A stretch of 64,000 nt of DNA, from assembly GCA_021372375.1 (NCBI GenBank), contig JAJFUN010000078.1, positions 40,421-104,420 of the forward strand. Direction: 5' to 3'. This stretch comes from Pelosinus sp. (GTDB lineage Bacteria; Bacillota; Negativicutes; Propionisporales; Propionisporaceae). The position numbers were made by a program, and so were the translations under genes. Below are positions 53,375 through 61,704 of this stretch, in pieces. The stretch's first letter is position 1; each line of letters opens with the position of its first letter. The notes beneath the pieces were generated by a model. The model did not search any database. It was not told the DNA's origin and worked only from the letters and a program-made list of their open reading frames with translations.

Positions 53375-54370
53375 CTACTGTTCAGTTTTTAAAAGCGCAA
53401 TAATCTTTTGGGCAAATGCCTGATGTTCACCACCGGACCTGGCTGAAACCAAATCGGCATCAACCACAACATCCTCATCCACATAGTCAATCCCCATAAG
53501 CTGAGCATCACCTAAAAGATTATTGTGTACTACCATTTTCCGCCCTTTGACCAGTTCATGAATCGGTGCCATGAGCCAAGCTCCATGGCATATAATGCCT
53601 TTAAGCATATGCTTATCATGAAAGCAGCGCTGCAAAAAGACACAAGCTGGCGGCAGTTTGTTAATATCTTCGGTATACCGCAGTCGATCTGCAGTATACC
53701 CTGCCGGGATAATTACGGCTGCATATTCTCTTAGCTCTCTATCTTCTATGAACTCAAAACTCTCTGAACACTGAAACGCCTTACGTTCCTCATGTCCATG
53801 AAATGTCAGACTATCATTGCCCCATAAGCGGCTTAAAAAATGAACTTCGAAACCGGCATCGTTAAAGCAATTGCTGTAATATTCAATCTCCGGTTCATAA
53901 AAATCACTTTCCATGAGAATGGCTATCTTTTTTCTTGGCTTTACCAGCACCTCACGGGGGAGATTTTTTTCCAAAATCAAATGGTTTTTCTGACTCATAT
54001 ATTTGTATTCCACCTTATCCATAATGGTTGTATAGAGGAAAATACCAAGTCCGCCAATAGGCCTTTCTTCAATGCCTGCCTCAAGATCGACAGTGCATTT
54101 TTGGGCTAAGGGGTCATAGGGAGTACCTTCATCGGCAAAAACGAACTGTAGACTATGCTTGTCTGCGAAATATTCACAAGAAACATAGATATTCCCCTGT
54201 TTTTCTGTATAAGCATAATCAATAATATTGGCTAAAATCTCTTCACAGCATAGCTTCAGACGATTGAGTAATTTTTTGTCACTGACATATTGTGTAACCT
54301 CCTGCATGATTGTATCAAGCATATAGGGCAACTTTTTCATGTCAGCAAAAAAAATCATATCTTTCAGCAT
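53375..54370 (-). CDS. GHKL anti-sigma-type kinase fused to DJ-1/PfpI domain
   Basis: A 331-residue two-domain protein. Residues about 1-140 are a HATPase_c domain of the RsbW/SpoIIAB type: N-box CCEEILANIIDYAY with its Glu and Asn, G1 box FADEGTPYDP, and G2 box GGLGIFLYTTIMDKVEY. Residues about 150-325 are a DJ-1/PfpI domain with IAILMESDFYEPEIEYY at the start, AAVIIPAGYTADRLRY, and the nucleophile elbow GIICHGAWLMAPIHELVKGR. The N-terminal region ends where a linker (VLVKPRKK) begins. GAGGG precedes the ATG at 54370. The neighbours are a STAS gene upstream and a free DJ-1 gene downstream, so this fusion probably places an enzyme under partner-switch control. Confidence 0.87.
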   Translation of the reverse strand: MLKDMIFFADMKKLPYMLDTIMQEVTQYVSDKKLLNRLKLCCEEILANIIDYAYTEKQGNIYVSCEYFADKHSLQFVFADEGTPYDPLAQKCTVDLEAGIEERPIGGLGIFLYTTIMDKVEYKYMSQKNHLILEKNLPREVLVKPRKKIAILMESDFYEPEIEYYSNCFNDAGFEVHFLSRLWGNDSLTFHGHEERKAFQCSESFEFIEDRELREYAAVIIPAGYTADRLRYTEDINKLPPACVFLQRCFHDKHMLKGIICHGAWLMAPIHELVKGRKMVVHNNLLGDAQLMGIDYVDEDVVVDADLVSARSGGEHQAFAQKIIALLKTEQ

Positions 54371-54374
54371 AGCG

Positions 54375-54692
54375 TTAACCCTCAAATGTATCCTGAATAA
54401 TCAGGAAGCGGTCTATGCCCGTCATTTTAAATACATCAATCACAGTATCTGACGCCCCGCACAAATAGACATCTATATTCGCCCCTAGTTTCTGCTTGAT
54501 AAACACAATTGCCCTGATACCGGCACTGGCGATATATTCAAGTTCATCAGCATACAATACCAGCGTTTGTATATCTTTTCCTACAAGCTCCCTAAGCTCT
54601 TCCATAATCTCCGGCGCAACCGAAGCATCAATATGTCCATGCAGCTTAACCTTGCTAACCTCACCAATTTCTATAACATATTTAGCCATCAT
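54375..54692 (-). CDS. STAS-domain antagonist
   Basis: A 105-residue SpoIIAA/RsbV-type protein. VSKVKLHGHIDASVAPEIME and ELEYIASAGIRAIVFIKQKL give the first strand pair and the phospho-acceptor loop (the Ser of ASAG), and VFKMTGIDRFLI the last helix. CAGGAGATAAT precedes the ATG. Stop is four bases before the GHKL-DJ-1 start, so these two are the likely cognate pair. Both Ser positions usual for phosphorylation are kept. Confidence 0.9.
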   Translation of the reverse strand: MMAKYVIEIGEVSKVKLHGHIDASVAPEIMEELRELVGKDIQTLVLYADELEYIASAGIRAIVFIKQKLGANIDVYLCGASDTVIDVFKMTGIDRFLIIQDTFEG

Positions 54693-54707
54693 ATTATCTC
54701 CTGTCTT

Positions 54708-56522
54708 TTATTTAGTAACTGGCACAATACGCACCTTGATCTGCGGACGATGATCAAACTCCGGCAGTTTCACGGCAAACATCTCAGCATCAAAATAATT
54801 CCAAGGCTCGCCATCAATCCAAACCGCCTCAATTTTACAGCTTCCCTTGGGCAAAATATCCGGCTGAACATAAAGTATATTGTCATCATTAAAGCCATTT
54901 ACCATTGGCTTAAAGTAAAGATCTAGCGGTTTCTTGGTGTGCAGCAGGTTGATATAAACTGCTGACAAGAATGCCAATTCAATCGAATGATAGCAGCTCA
55001 TGGAGTGGCTGCCCTTCAGCCGTTCATTGCCGGTAAGAAACGGAATGCCGTTATTAAGAACATTAAAGTAAACTGCTCCATCATCATGATCAAGGAAATA
55101 CGTGTTATAAAAAGCTGACGAAATACGAGCCAATTCAAGATATTCCGGCTCTTTGAGAACGCCATACAAAATCTGATAGGCAAGAATGCCCTGTTCCTGC
55201 TGCCACCATGCCTTCCGATCATGCCAAGTAAACCGATGGCTGGTCTCGCCTTCTTTTAATGTACGAGCCATGACATCATACCAGCCGCCACGTCTTACGT
55301 CCATACCATACTTTGGCATCAATTCGGCAATTTTTTTAGCTAAATTCGTATATTTTTCTTTCGAAACAGCACTATTAATACGCATAAGGTTCCAGGCAAT
55401 TTTTAGATTGTGTCCTATTACAGCGTTATCCTGCTGCCAACCCCAGCTCTTATCATGACTCCAGTCATCAAAGAATCTTTCCTGCACAAACGGACTGTGA
55501 TCATAGTCCTTAAAATGTTCTTCAATGCAGTCAGCTGTATATTCCAAAAAGTCTTTATATTTTTCATCTTGCGTTGCCAAATATAAGTTGACAAGATAAG
55601 CTGGTGCATGGTCGCCTACCGAGTTCCAGTTTTTCTTGCCGCAATTGTGTTTTAGTGAAGGACTCTTCGGATCAAAAGTCACCGGATCAATATGCGAATA
55701 ATAGCCGCCCTTTTCTTTATCAATAAAGAACTTATCAAAAAGCCGAATCGTCATACGGATATCCTTCATAATCGCCTGATCGCCATTCAGTCGATATGTC
55801 TGCGTCGGACCTGCCAACGCATAAATCTGTTCGTACATCGGAATAGCTTCCATATCATCGTCAAACTCTGAGGTAAACAGCTTATGTTCCCGTTCACCCT
55901 GCACATCAATGCCATGATACCAGTAAACGACATTTTCATCGATGTCATAAAAACGCATATGCTCGCGCAAATATTTTGTACCTGTTTCAGCGACTTCCAG
56001 AAATCTGTCCTCACCAGTCAGCATATAGGCACTCGCCATACCGTAAATCATACGGGAAATGGTATCGGTCTCCTGCCGAAAATCCTTTTTGCGTACTCCG
56101 TCCAGCGTAAGCCGTGTACGATACTGATCATACTCAATCTTACCATTTGGAAACTCCGCTTTAATATAAAAGTCCGCGATGCTTCTGGCCTGATTAACCC
56201 ACCAGTCAGCCTCTTCAAAACGCATTTCCTGAGGTTTTCTACCAGGAAGGTCGATGTAGGAGGCTTCAAACGTTGTCCCCCGCTCATCAGGATAATATAT
56301 TCCATAAATAAATACGAGCTGATCCTTTCTAAGCAATTTCTCAAGCTGTCCTGTGCAGTCATAATACGGTTCGTCCAGATTACGCAGCAAGCGGGCATAG
56401 ACATTAGTCGAAAGCTTTACCTGTACCTCTTCACCATCAAAGCCTTTAACTATTGCGGTTCTTGCCGCACTATCATACGATTGACAAAATCCGCCAACCG
56501 TATCGGAAAATTCAAACTTCAT
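54708..56522 (-). CDS. AGE (N-acylglucosamine 2-epimerase) family protein with N-terminal extension
   Basis: A 604-residue protein. From about residue 105 it shows the alpha/alpha-barrel of N-acylglucosamine 2-epimerase/cellobiose epimerase-like proteins: RMIYGMASAYMLTGEDRFLE, FDDDMEAIPMYEQIYALAG, WQQDNAVIGHNLKIAWNLMR, RRGGWYDVMARTL, KAWWQQEQGILAYQILYGVL and GSHSMSCYHSIELAFLS. The first ~100 residues form an extra beta-rich domain (CQSYDSAARTAIVKGFDGEE) that standard AGE enzymes lack. The substrate is unknown. AAAGGAGG precedes the ATG; a conserved palindrome lies 90-107 bases upstream. Confidence 0.82.
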   Translation of the reverse strand: MKFEFSDTVGGFCQSYDSAARTAIVKGFDGEEVQVKLSTNVYARLLRNLDEPYYDCTGQLEKLLRKDQLVFIYGIYYPDERGTTFEASYIDLPGRKPQEMRFEEADWWVNQARSIADFYIKAEFPNGKIEYDQYRTRLTLDGVRKKDFRQETDTISRMIYGMASAYMLTGEDRFLEVAETGTKYLREHMRFYDIDENVVYWYHGIDVQGEREHKLFTSEFDDDMEAIPMYEQIYALAGPTQTYRLNGDQAIMKDIRMTIRLFDKFFIDKEKGGYYSHIDPVTFDPKSPSLKHNCGKKNWNSVGDHAPAYLVNLYLATQDEKYKDFLEYTADCIEEHFKDYDHSPFVQERFFDDWSHDKSWGWQQDNAVIGHNLKIAWNLMRINSAVSKEKYTNLAKKIAELMPKYGMDVRRGGWYDVMARTLKEGETSHRFTWHDRKAWWQQEQGILAYQILYGVLKEPEYLELARISSAFYNTYFLDHDDGAVYFNVLNNGIPFLTGNERLKGSHSMSCYHSIELAFLSAVYINLLHTKKPLDLYFKPMVNGFNDDNILYVQPDILPKGSCKIEAVWIDGEPWNYFDAEMFAVKLPEFDHRPQIKVRIVPVTK

Positions 56523-56611
56523 AAGGCTTTTCCTCCTTTTATGTATATACTTTGCTAAATTTGTAATTTCTTAATGTTGTTGAAATTTTACCACAATTTT
56601 CATTTCCTAAA

Positions 56612-56629
56612 AGTAAAGTTTTCTTTACT
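56612..56629. promoter_or_regulatory. Palindrome AGTAAA-N6-TTTACT upstream of the AGE gene
   Basis: AGTAAAG (56612-56618) and CTTTACT (56623-56629) are exact complements around TTTT. The same arrangement, AGTAAA, six bases, TTTACT, occurs at 61816-61833 upstream of the MATE gene. It lies in the 120-base gap between the phosphatase and AGE genes, the widest gap of the array. It could be an operator or a weak terminator. Confidence 0.5.
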
Positions 56630-56642
56630 ATTTTCAATTGGT

Positions 56643-58805
56643 TTATTTGCTCAGTTTTAAGGCCATCATGGTAATATCATCTGACTGTGGCGCTGTGCCT
56701 GCATGGTCCTGCACAGATTCCTTAACTGTTTTTAAAATATCCTGTAAAGATAGTTCCGAATCTAGGCCATTTAGGCAGTCAAGCAGCCGCTGTTCTGTGT
56801 ACTGCTCAAGCTTATTGTCCATAGCCTCTGTTACGCCATCTGTATAGAAAAACATCAGTTCGTCCGAATTAAGCTTGATTTCCTGCTGTACAAAATCCAC
56901 ATCAGGCATAATTCCGAGTACGCAATTCTTCTCCATTTGCAAATAAGAGAAAGATTGGTTGGTCTTATTATAGATAAGCGGCGGATTATGACCGGCATTC
57001 ACATAAGTAAACTTTCCTGTATTGATATCAAGAAGGCCCACTAAAGCAGTTACAAACATCATTTCATCGTTATTTTCATTAAGCTGCATATTGGATAATC
57101 GCATAGCCAAAGCAAGATTATGAGTATTTGCCAGCGACGTTACAAAGTTCTTTATTATCGTCTTACTAATAACCATAAACAACGCTGCCGGTACGCCTTT
57201 ACCAGATACATCGGCGATGACGACTGCCAAATGCGAATCGTCTACCATAAAAAAATCATAAAAATCGCCGCCAACTTCTTTTGCGGGATCCATCGTTGCA
57301 TAGATATCGAATTCTTTACGATCGGGAAAAGCGGGAAAAATACTCGGCAGCATACTTGTTTGAATATGGGTAGCCACATTTAATTCCGTAGCAATACGTT
57401 CTTTGTCTGCTGTGACCTGCTTGAGATTATCCATGTATTCACAGAGTGCTTTGGTCATGGTATTAAACGATGCTGCCAAAGTTTCAATTTCATCCCCTGT
57501 ACGAATATCAAGCTGCATATTAAGATTACCGCTACCGCCGATTTCACAAACGCCATCCGTCAGTACCTTGATTGGCTGCGTAATCCTTGTTGCCAGTTTG
57601 AAACCTGCAAATGCTACAAGCAGCAGCAAGGCAAATGCGGCCAGCCACATTCTCTCAGATACGTCTATAATCTGCTGCTGCATCGCAGAAACAGTTTTAT
57701 TGGTCAGACCGATAATATTCTCCCTGCTTTTTACCGCCGGGGCAATAACCTCCGCTTTACTAATAACAGTAGCAAAACTCCAGCTAACATTCGAGAGCGG
57801 TGCAAAAGCAAGATAGCACTCCTCACCATCCAAGGTTACTTGTACAACGCCATTTTTTCCCGCTGTCATGTCCTTAGCCGCCGCCGCCAAAGCTTTATTT
57901 TCACTACCACGTAAATCTACCGGATGCTCAGAATCCGCTCTCAGCTCGCCCTCTTGGCGCGGTGAAATGGTCACTTCCCCTTTTTCATTCAGGATAAAAC
58001 CAAATTTATTTTCACCTTGCTTCGTATCCATAACAATCTGATTAATCTCGGTAAGATAAGCTCCCATACCTACCACGCCCGCAAATGAATCGTTATTTGT
58101 ATATGGCGCTGCGCAAATGATACACAAACCGCCGCCATTAATATCATTCACCACATCTGTAAATACTAATTTTTGTTCCTTCGTCGCCTTGATGTACCAT
58201 GGCCGCGCAAACGCCTCATAGGGTGCCGGCACTGCAGCTAAAGAATCAGCAAATTTGCGATCTGATATTTTATCATTCATAATGACAAAACCATTCTGCG
58301 ATGCAATATACGAAGAAGCAATCACATTACTGGCAGAATTTAATTGCAGCAAAAAATCTTGTATATTGGCAGCAGCGCTAATTTCCCGCTGCAGCGCCGG
58401 ATTATTCTTATCCACAGCTGCTGAATACAAGAGCTGAGGCACAAACCGCCCGGCATTCTCACGGTGCGGTTCAGCAAGGCTTGCTGCCATATACGAATCT
58501 GGATTTGAAGCAATCTTCGTCATCTCACGCGCTAATATAGTCACATTATCGCCAATATTTTTTATTTTTAAATCTGTATACCGCGCCTTTTCCTGCGCCA
58601 TAGCATTAAGCTGCTGCTTAGCTTGTTCTTCTAACGCCTGACGACTGCCATCTGCTGCACTATTGCCAAGGTCTGTACCGGTTTCTACGATACTTTGGCG
58701 TATTCCCCACATTCCGTATAACGAAATGCCGCTTAAAATCAAAATAGAAACTGTACCACATAGTAATACCAAGAATATGACTCGCTGCCCAATTTTCAAT
58801 TTCAT
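56643..58805 (-). CDS. PP2C-type (SpoIIE) phosphatase with dCache sensor and HAMP
   Basis: A 720-residue membrane-bound phosphatase, the likely master switch of the array. A transmembrane helix near residues 10-35 and a second at about 385-410 flank an extracytoplasmic dCache-type sensor (SYIASQNGFVIMN, ARPWYIKATKEQKLVFTDVV). A HAMP domain (RITQPIKVLTDGV) and a coiled linker lead to a C-terminal PP2C domain of the RsbU/SpoIIE type: EVGGDFYDFFMVDDS, VIADVSGKGVPAALFMVISK and MFFYTDGVTEAMD give the metal-binding aspartates. It would dephosphorylate STAS proteins. GNAT stop is one base before its ATG. Confidence 0.92.
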   Translation of the reverse strand: MKLKIGQRVIFLVLLCGTVSILILSGISLYGMWGIRQSIVETGTDLGNSAADGSRQALEEQAKQQLNAMAQEKARYTDLKIKNIGDNVTILAREMTKIASNPDSYMAASLAEPHRENAGRFVPQLLYSAAVDKNNPALQREISAAANIQDFLLQLNSASNVIASSYIASQNGFVIMNDKISDRKFADSLAAVPAPYEAFARPWYIKATKEQKLVFTDVVNDINGGGLCIICAAPYTNNDSFAGVVGMGAYLTEINQIVMDTKQGENKFGFILNEKGEVTISPRQEGELRADSEHPVDLRGSENKALAAAAKDMTAGKNGVVQVTLDGEECYLAFAPLSNVSWSFATVISKAEVIAPAVKSRENIIGLTNKTVSAMQQQIIDVSERMWLAAFALLLLVAFAGFKLATRITQPIKVLTDGVCEIGGSGNLNMQLDIRTGDEIETLAASFNTMTKALCEYMDNLKQVTADKERIATELNVATHIQTSMLPSIFPAFPDRKEFDIYATMDPAKEVGGDFYDFFMVDDSHLAVVIADVSGKGVPAALFMVISKTIIKNFVTSLANTHNLALAMRLSNMQLNENNDEMMFVTALVGLLDINTGKFTYVNAGHNPPLIYNKTNQSFSYLQMEKNCVLGIMPDVDFVQQEIKLNSDELMFFYTDGVTEAMDNKLEQYTEQRLLDCLNGLDSELSLQDILKTVKESVQDHAGTAPQSDDITMMALKLSK

Positions 58806-58806
58806 G

Positions 58807-59835
58807 TTATCCGCACCTTCTTACTTGATAAAATAATCGGATATAATCTAATACTTCAGTGAATCGTTCGGTCAATTTGAAAGTATCTACATAAAGCGGC
58901 ACTCTTTGCGGGTCATGCAGAATCATGATTTCCCGCTTACTGCACAGCGGCTGAAAACCGGTGAAAAAATAACCTAGCCTCAAAAGCGCATGATAAGCGG
59001 CCGGTGCACTTTTATCACTTACATTCAAAAAAACATTGAATGTCTGGTATGGCGCTACATGGGCTGCACGAATTTCTAGAATACGAGTAGCGAGATCACT
59101 TCCGGCATAATCCACATGAATTGCGCAATTTTGTTGCACTGAATCATTTTCAAAAAACAGTTGACTTTTCCCATAAAGTTCGGCCTGTCCTCTGCCAAAT
59201 GAAACCTTCGCTCCCAAATCGTTGTACAGCTTTGCGGCAAAATCTTGATGCACTGCCGGCAGAAAAAGAACGCCTGCATCCTTTTTTTCTTTCATCTGAA
59301 CCATCACACCTTGGGGATGCTTCAAATTGTGATCCCTTGAATAAGAATGCCTAATATTCTGCATTAAGAAGACGGAGAAAATAAAACCGCAGGGAATAAG
59401 CCCAAGCCTTTCCATAAGCACTTCTGAAATCTCATGAAATACTACCGGCAAACAGTATGCTGCCGACACCTTCAGAGTATCCATGATCTCCATGGAATAC
59501 TGAAAAAATGGCCAAGACATATGATACCCCCGGTATTCCTGCTTAAAGATTTCGGAAGCAATTTCACACATATCCTCCCGCGGCAAAAAACGTTTAAGGG
59601 CTAGCATCCCTGCTATTTCTCCATTATCCAGCTGAGCTGTCAGGAACCTTATATGGCCGCTTGCATTTTCCTTTATCAGCGTTGCCGCCTGATAAAAGCT
59701 GCGTTTAAAATAGGTATCTCCATACTCAGAATAAATACAGCGGATAAATTCCGGCGCATCCTTATCTTCAAATGGACGAAACCTCACCCGAATTGTTTTT
59801 CCTGTTTTATCGTTTTTAAGCATATGATACTGCAT
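58807..59835 (-). CDS. GNAT family acetyltransferase-like protein
   Basis: A 342-residue protein. The N-terminal half has a GNAT fold start (TIRVRFRPFEDKDAPEFIRC), the acetyl-CoA-binding region IFKQEYRGYHMSWPFFQYSM and the later VFHEISEVLMERLGLIPCGF, which fit a GNAT domain of the type seen with signalling clusters. The C-terminal half (from about residue 195) may be a second, degenerate GNAT-like domain (LEIRAAHVAPYQTFNVFLNV, HALLRLGYFFTGFQPLC). Motif A is not textbook Q/RxxGxG/A, so activity is uncertain. It lies between the MATE and phosphatase genes; AAGG lies in the 45-base gap to MATE. Confidence 0.72.
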   Translation of the reverse strand: MQYHMLKNDKTGKTIRVRFRPFEDKDAPEFIRCIYSEYGDTYFKRSFYQAATLIKENASGHIRFLTAQLDNGEIAGMLALKRFLPREDMCEIASEIFKQEYRGYHMSWPFFQYSMEIMDTLKVSAAYCLPVVFHEISEVLMERLGLIPCGFIFSVFLMQNIRHSYSRDHNLKHPQGVMVQMKEKKDAGVLFLPAVHQDFAAKLYNDLGAKVSFGRGQAELYGKSQLFFENDSVQQNCAIHVDYAGSDLATRILEIRAAHVAPYQTFNVFLNVSDKSAPAAYHALLRLGYFFTGFQPLCSKREIMILHDPQRVPLYVDTFKLTERFTEVLDYIRLFYQVRRCG

Positions 59836-59880
59836 ACATTTCCTCCCAAGAAAAATTCAGCCCCTCCCCCATAAAGGAGG

Positions 59881-61689
59881 TCAGAGTATCACTGTAAGAT
59901 TGTTTACCCCGAATGTACTCTTATATTTCACACTTTCTGCTGCCTTGACAATCATTTCTATTCCCAAGGAATCGCCTTCATTAATAAGACCTTTTGCTTT
60001 ATGTTTTTCATAATAAGCGATAGGATTAAAGCACGGCCCGCCATTGCGAATACGCAAAATCACCATAAAGCCACTCTCTTTTTTGCTGTCGGGAACGACT
60101 AAAATTCGCACATCAATAGTTTGCTGCGGCATGTCTAAAAGGCAATGATCTCGGATACTGACCATCATTTCTTCTAACGATAAACGAACAAGCATTGTCT
60201 GTTTAACACCTAACTGATTTTGTTCACAAAAGATCGCAATTTTTTCTACACTTTCGACAATAGAATTGATTTCAGGCTTAACAACAAACGAAATAAACGA
60301 ACCGTTCATTTCTGCATTAAGATCAAGCAGTAATATATTTGAACGCTTTTCTTGTTTACGACATGTAAATAGTGCTATCAACAGAACACATAGCGCCGCA
60401 CACTCAGCTGTTGTGAAAGAAATCCACACTCCATTGAGACCTAATAACGGCGCTAAAATATATGCAGGCAATATAACAAATACAAAAGACCGGCATATAG
60501 TCATCAAATTAGCAATCCAAGTGAACCCAGCGGATTGATAATAAGAAATCAAAATATAGCAGATTACTGAAGGTATAAGGCTGATGGCAAACAGTTCTAC
60601 CGCATGGGATGTAACTGACAAGGTATATTCATCATACACACCAAATAATCGGCACAGCGGCTGTGAAAAAATAATGATTACAGTTGTCAGCGTAACCATC
60701 AATATGAACCCGAAGTGAAACGCCTGCTTTTCTATCCGCCTCACGCTAACATTATCCCGTTCACTGGAAAATACGCTAACAAAAGGTGCGGTAGCCTGCG
60801 ATAAGCCGGAAAGGACGGTAAGAGATAAATTTCCTACTGTCGAAACAATACTGAACGCAGTTAATCCAACACTGCCAGCTGTCAATAAAACAATACGGTT
60901 AAGCAATAAAGACCGTAAGAACGTCGCTATATTGTTCATGGCCGCTGGCGTGCCAAGCTGCATTAATTGCAGGATATCTTTTTCTCTCCCCCGCAATCCC
61001 ACAAAATGAAAAGCACCTTGCCCTCGAACCAGACATAATGTGCCTCCTACCGCAGTCAACACGGATGATATTACCGTTCCCCATGCCACACCCGAAATTC
61101 CCATCCTAAATTGAATTAAAAAAAGCAAATCCAATACGACGTTCAATGCTGCCATGCCTAAAAACAAACCGGTCAAAAAACGTAACCGTCCCATTAACTT
61201 AAGAAAATTATACGGCAAATAAAACATCGCTGTTCCTATACCGCCTAAGATATAAATCTCACTATAAGCAGCGGCCATTGGATATAATTCATCCGTCGCG
61301 CCTAAAAAATGCAATAACGGATGCATAATAGTTAACCCTACTACGGAAACAAGCACAGATAACCCCGCTAGCAAAATAACAGATAAGGTCAATGCTGCAT
61401 TGGCCGAATCCTGGTCATCCTGTCCAATGGCATGTGAAGCAAGGGTTGAACTTCCTACACCAATAAGTGCACCAAGAGTAGCAAATACAAAATAAATTGG
61501 CGTAACTACGCTCATAACCGCAAGTCCCGTTGCTCCTAATACATTACCTGTAATAAGACAGTTTGCCAGTGTACTGGCCATTACGCCAAACATCGAAAGC
61601 ATAGAGGAAGTCACATGCTGCGTAAAAACCTTCTTCAAAAAGGTATCACTGTCAGCAAGTAACACCACTTGTTTTGAAGCTTGCTGCAT
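59881..61689 (-). CDS. MATE transporter fused to GHKL-like (anti-sigma kinase) domain
   Basis: A 602-residue fusion. Residues about 10-450 are a twelve-segment MATE exporter with LANCLITGNVLGATGLAVMS, GVGSSTLASHAIGQDDQDSA, GLTIMHPLLHFLGATDELYP and GTPAAMNNIATFLRSLLLNR. From about residue 470 a soluble domain resembles HATPase_c of RsbW type: LVRLSLEEMMVSIRDHCLLD, FMVILRIRNGGPCFNPIAYY and GDSLGIEMIVKAAESVKY. Relative to active kinases the N-box Asn appears replaced (EEMMVSIRD) and the G1 Asp reads Asn (RNGGPCFNP). So it may bind STAS without phosphorylating it. TTTGGAGG precedes the ATG at 61689. First gene of the array; structured leader upstream. Confidence 0.85.
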   Translation of the reverse strand: MQQASKQVVLLADSDTFLKKVFTQHVTSSMLSMFGVMASTLANCLITGNVLGATGLAVMSVVTPIYFVFATLGALIGVGSSTLASHAIGQDDQDSANAALTLSVILLAGLSVLVSVVGLTIMHPLLHFLGATDELYPMAAAYSEIYILGGIGTAMFYLPYNFLKLMGRLRFLTGLFLGMAALNVVLDLLFLIQFRMGISGVAWGTVISSVLTAVGGTLCLVRGQGAFHFVGLRGREKDILQLMQLGTPAAMNNIATFLRSLLLNRIVLLTAGSVGLTAFSIVSTVGNLSLTVLSGLSQATAPFVSVFSSERDNVSVRRIEKQAFHFGFILMVTLTTVIIIFSQPLCRLFGVYDEYTLSVTSHAVELFAISLIPSVICYILISYYQSAGFTWIANLMTICRSFVFVILPAYILAPLLGLNGVWISFTTAECAALCVLLIALFTCRKQEKRSNILLLDLNAEMNGSFISFVVKPEINSIVESVEKIAIFCEQNQLGVKQTMLVRLSLEEMMVSIRDHCLLDMPQQTIDVRILVVPDSKKESGFMVILRIRNGGPCFNPIAYYEKHKAKGLINEGDSLGIEMIVKAAESVKYKSTFGVNNLTVIL

Positions 61690-61704
61690 ATTTGACACCT
61701 CCAA

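Noticed and set aside
53375..54370. Frameshift joining a kinase and a DJ-1 gene
   Set aside because: The frame is continuous with a plausible linker, and both domains are complete, so I treat it as a real fusion.
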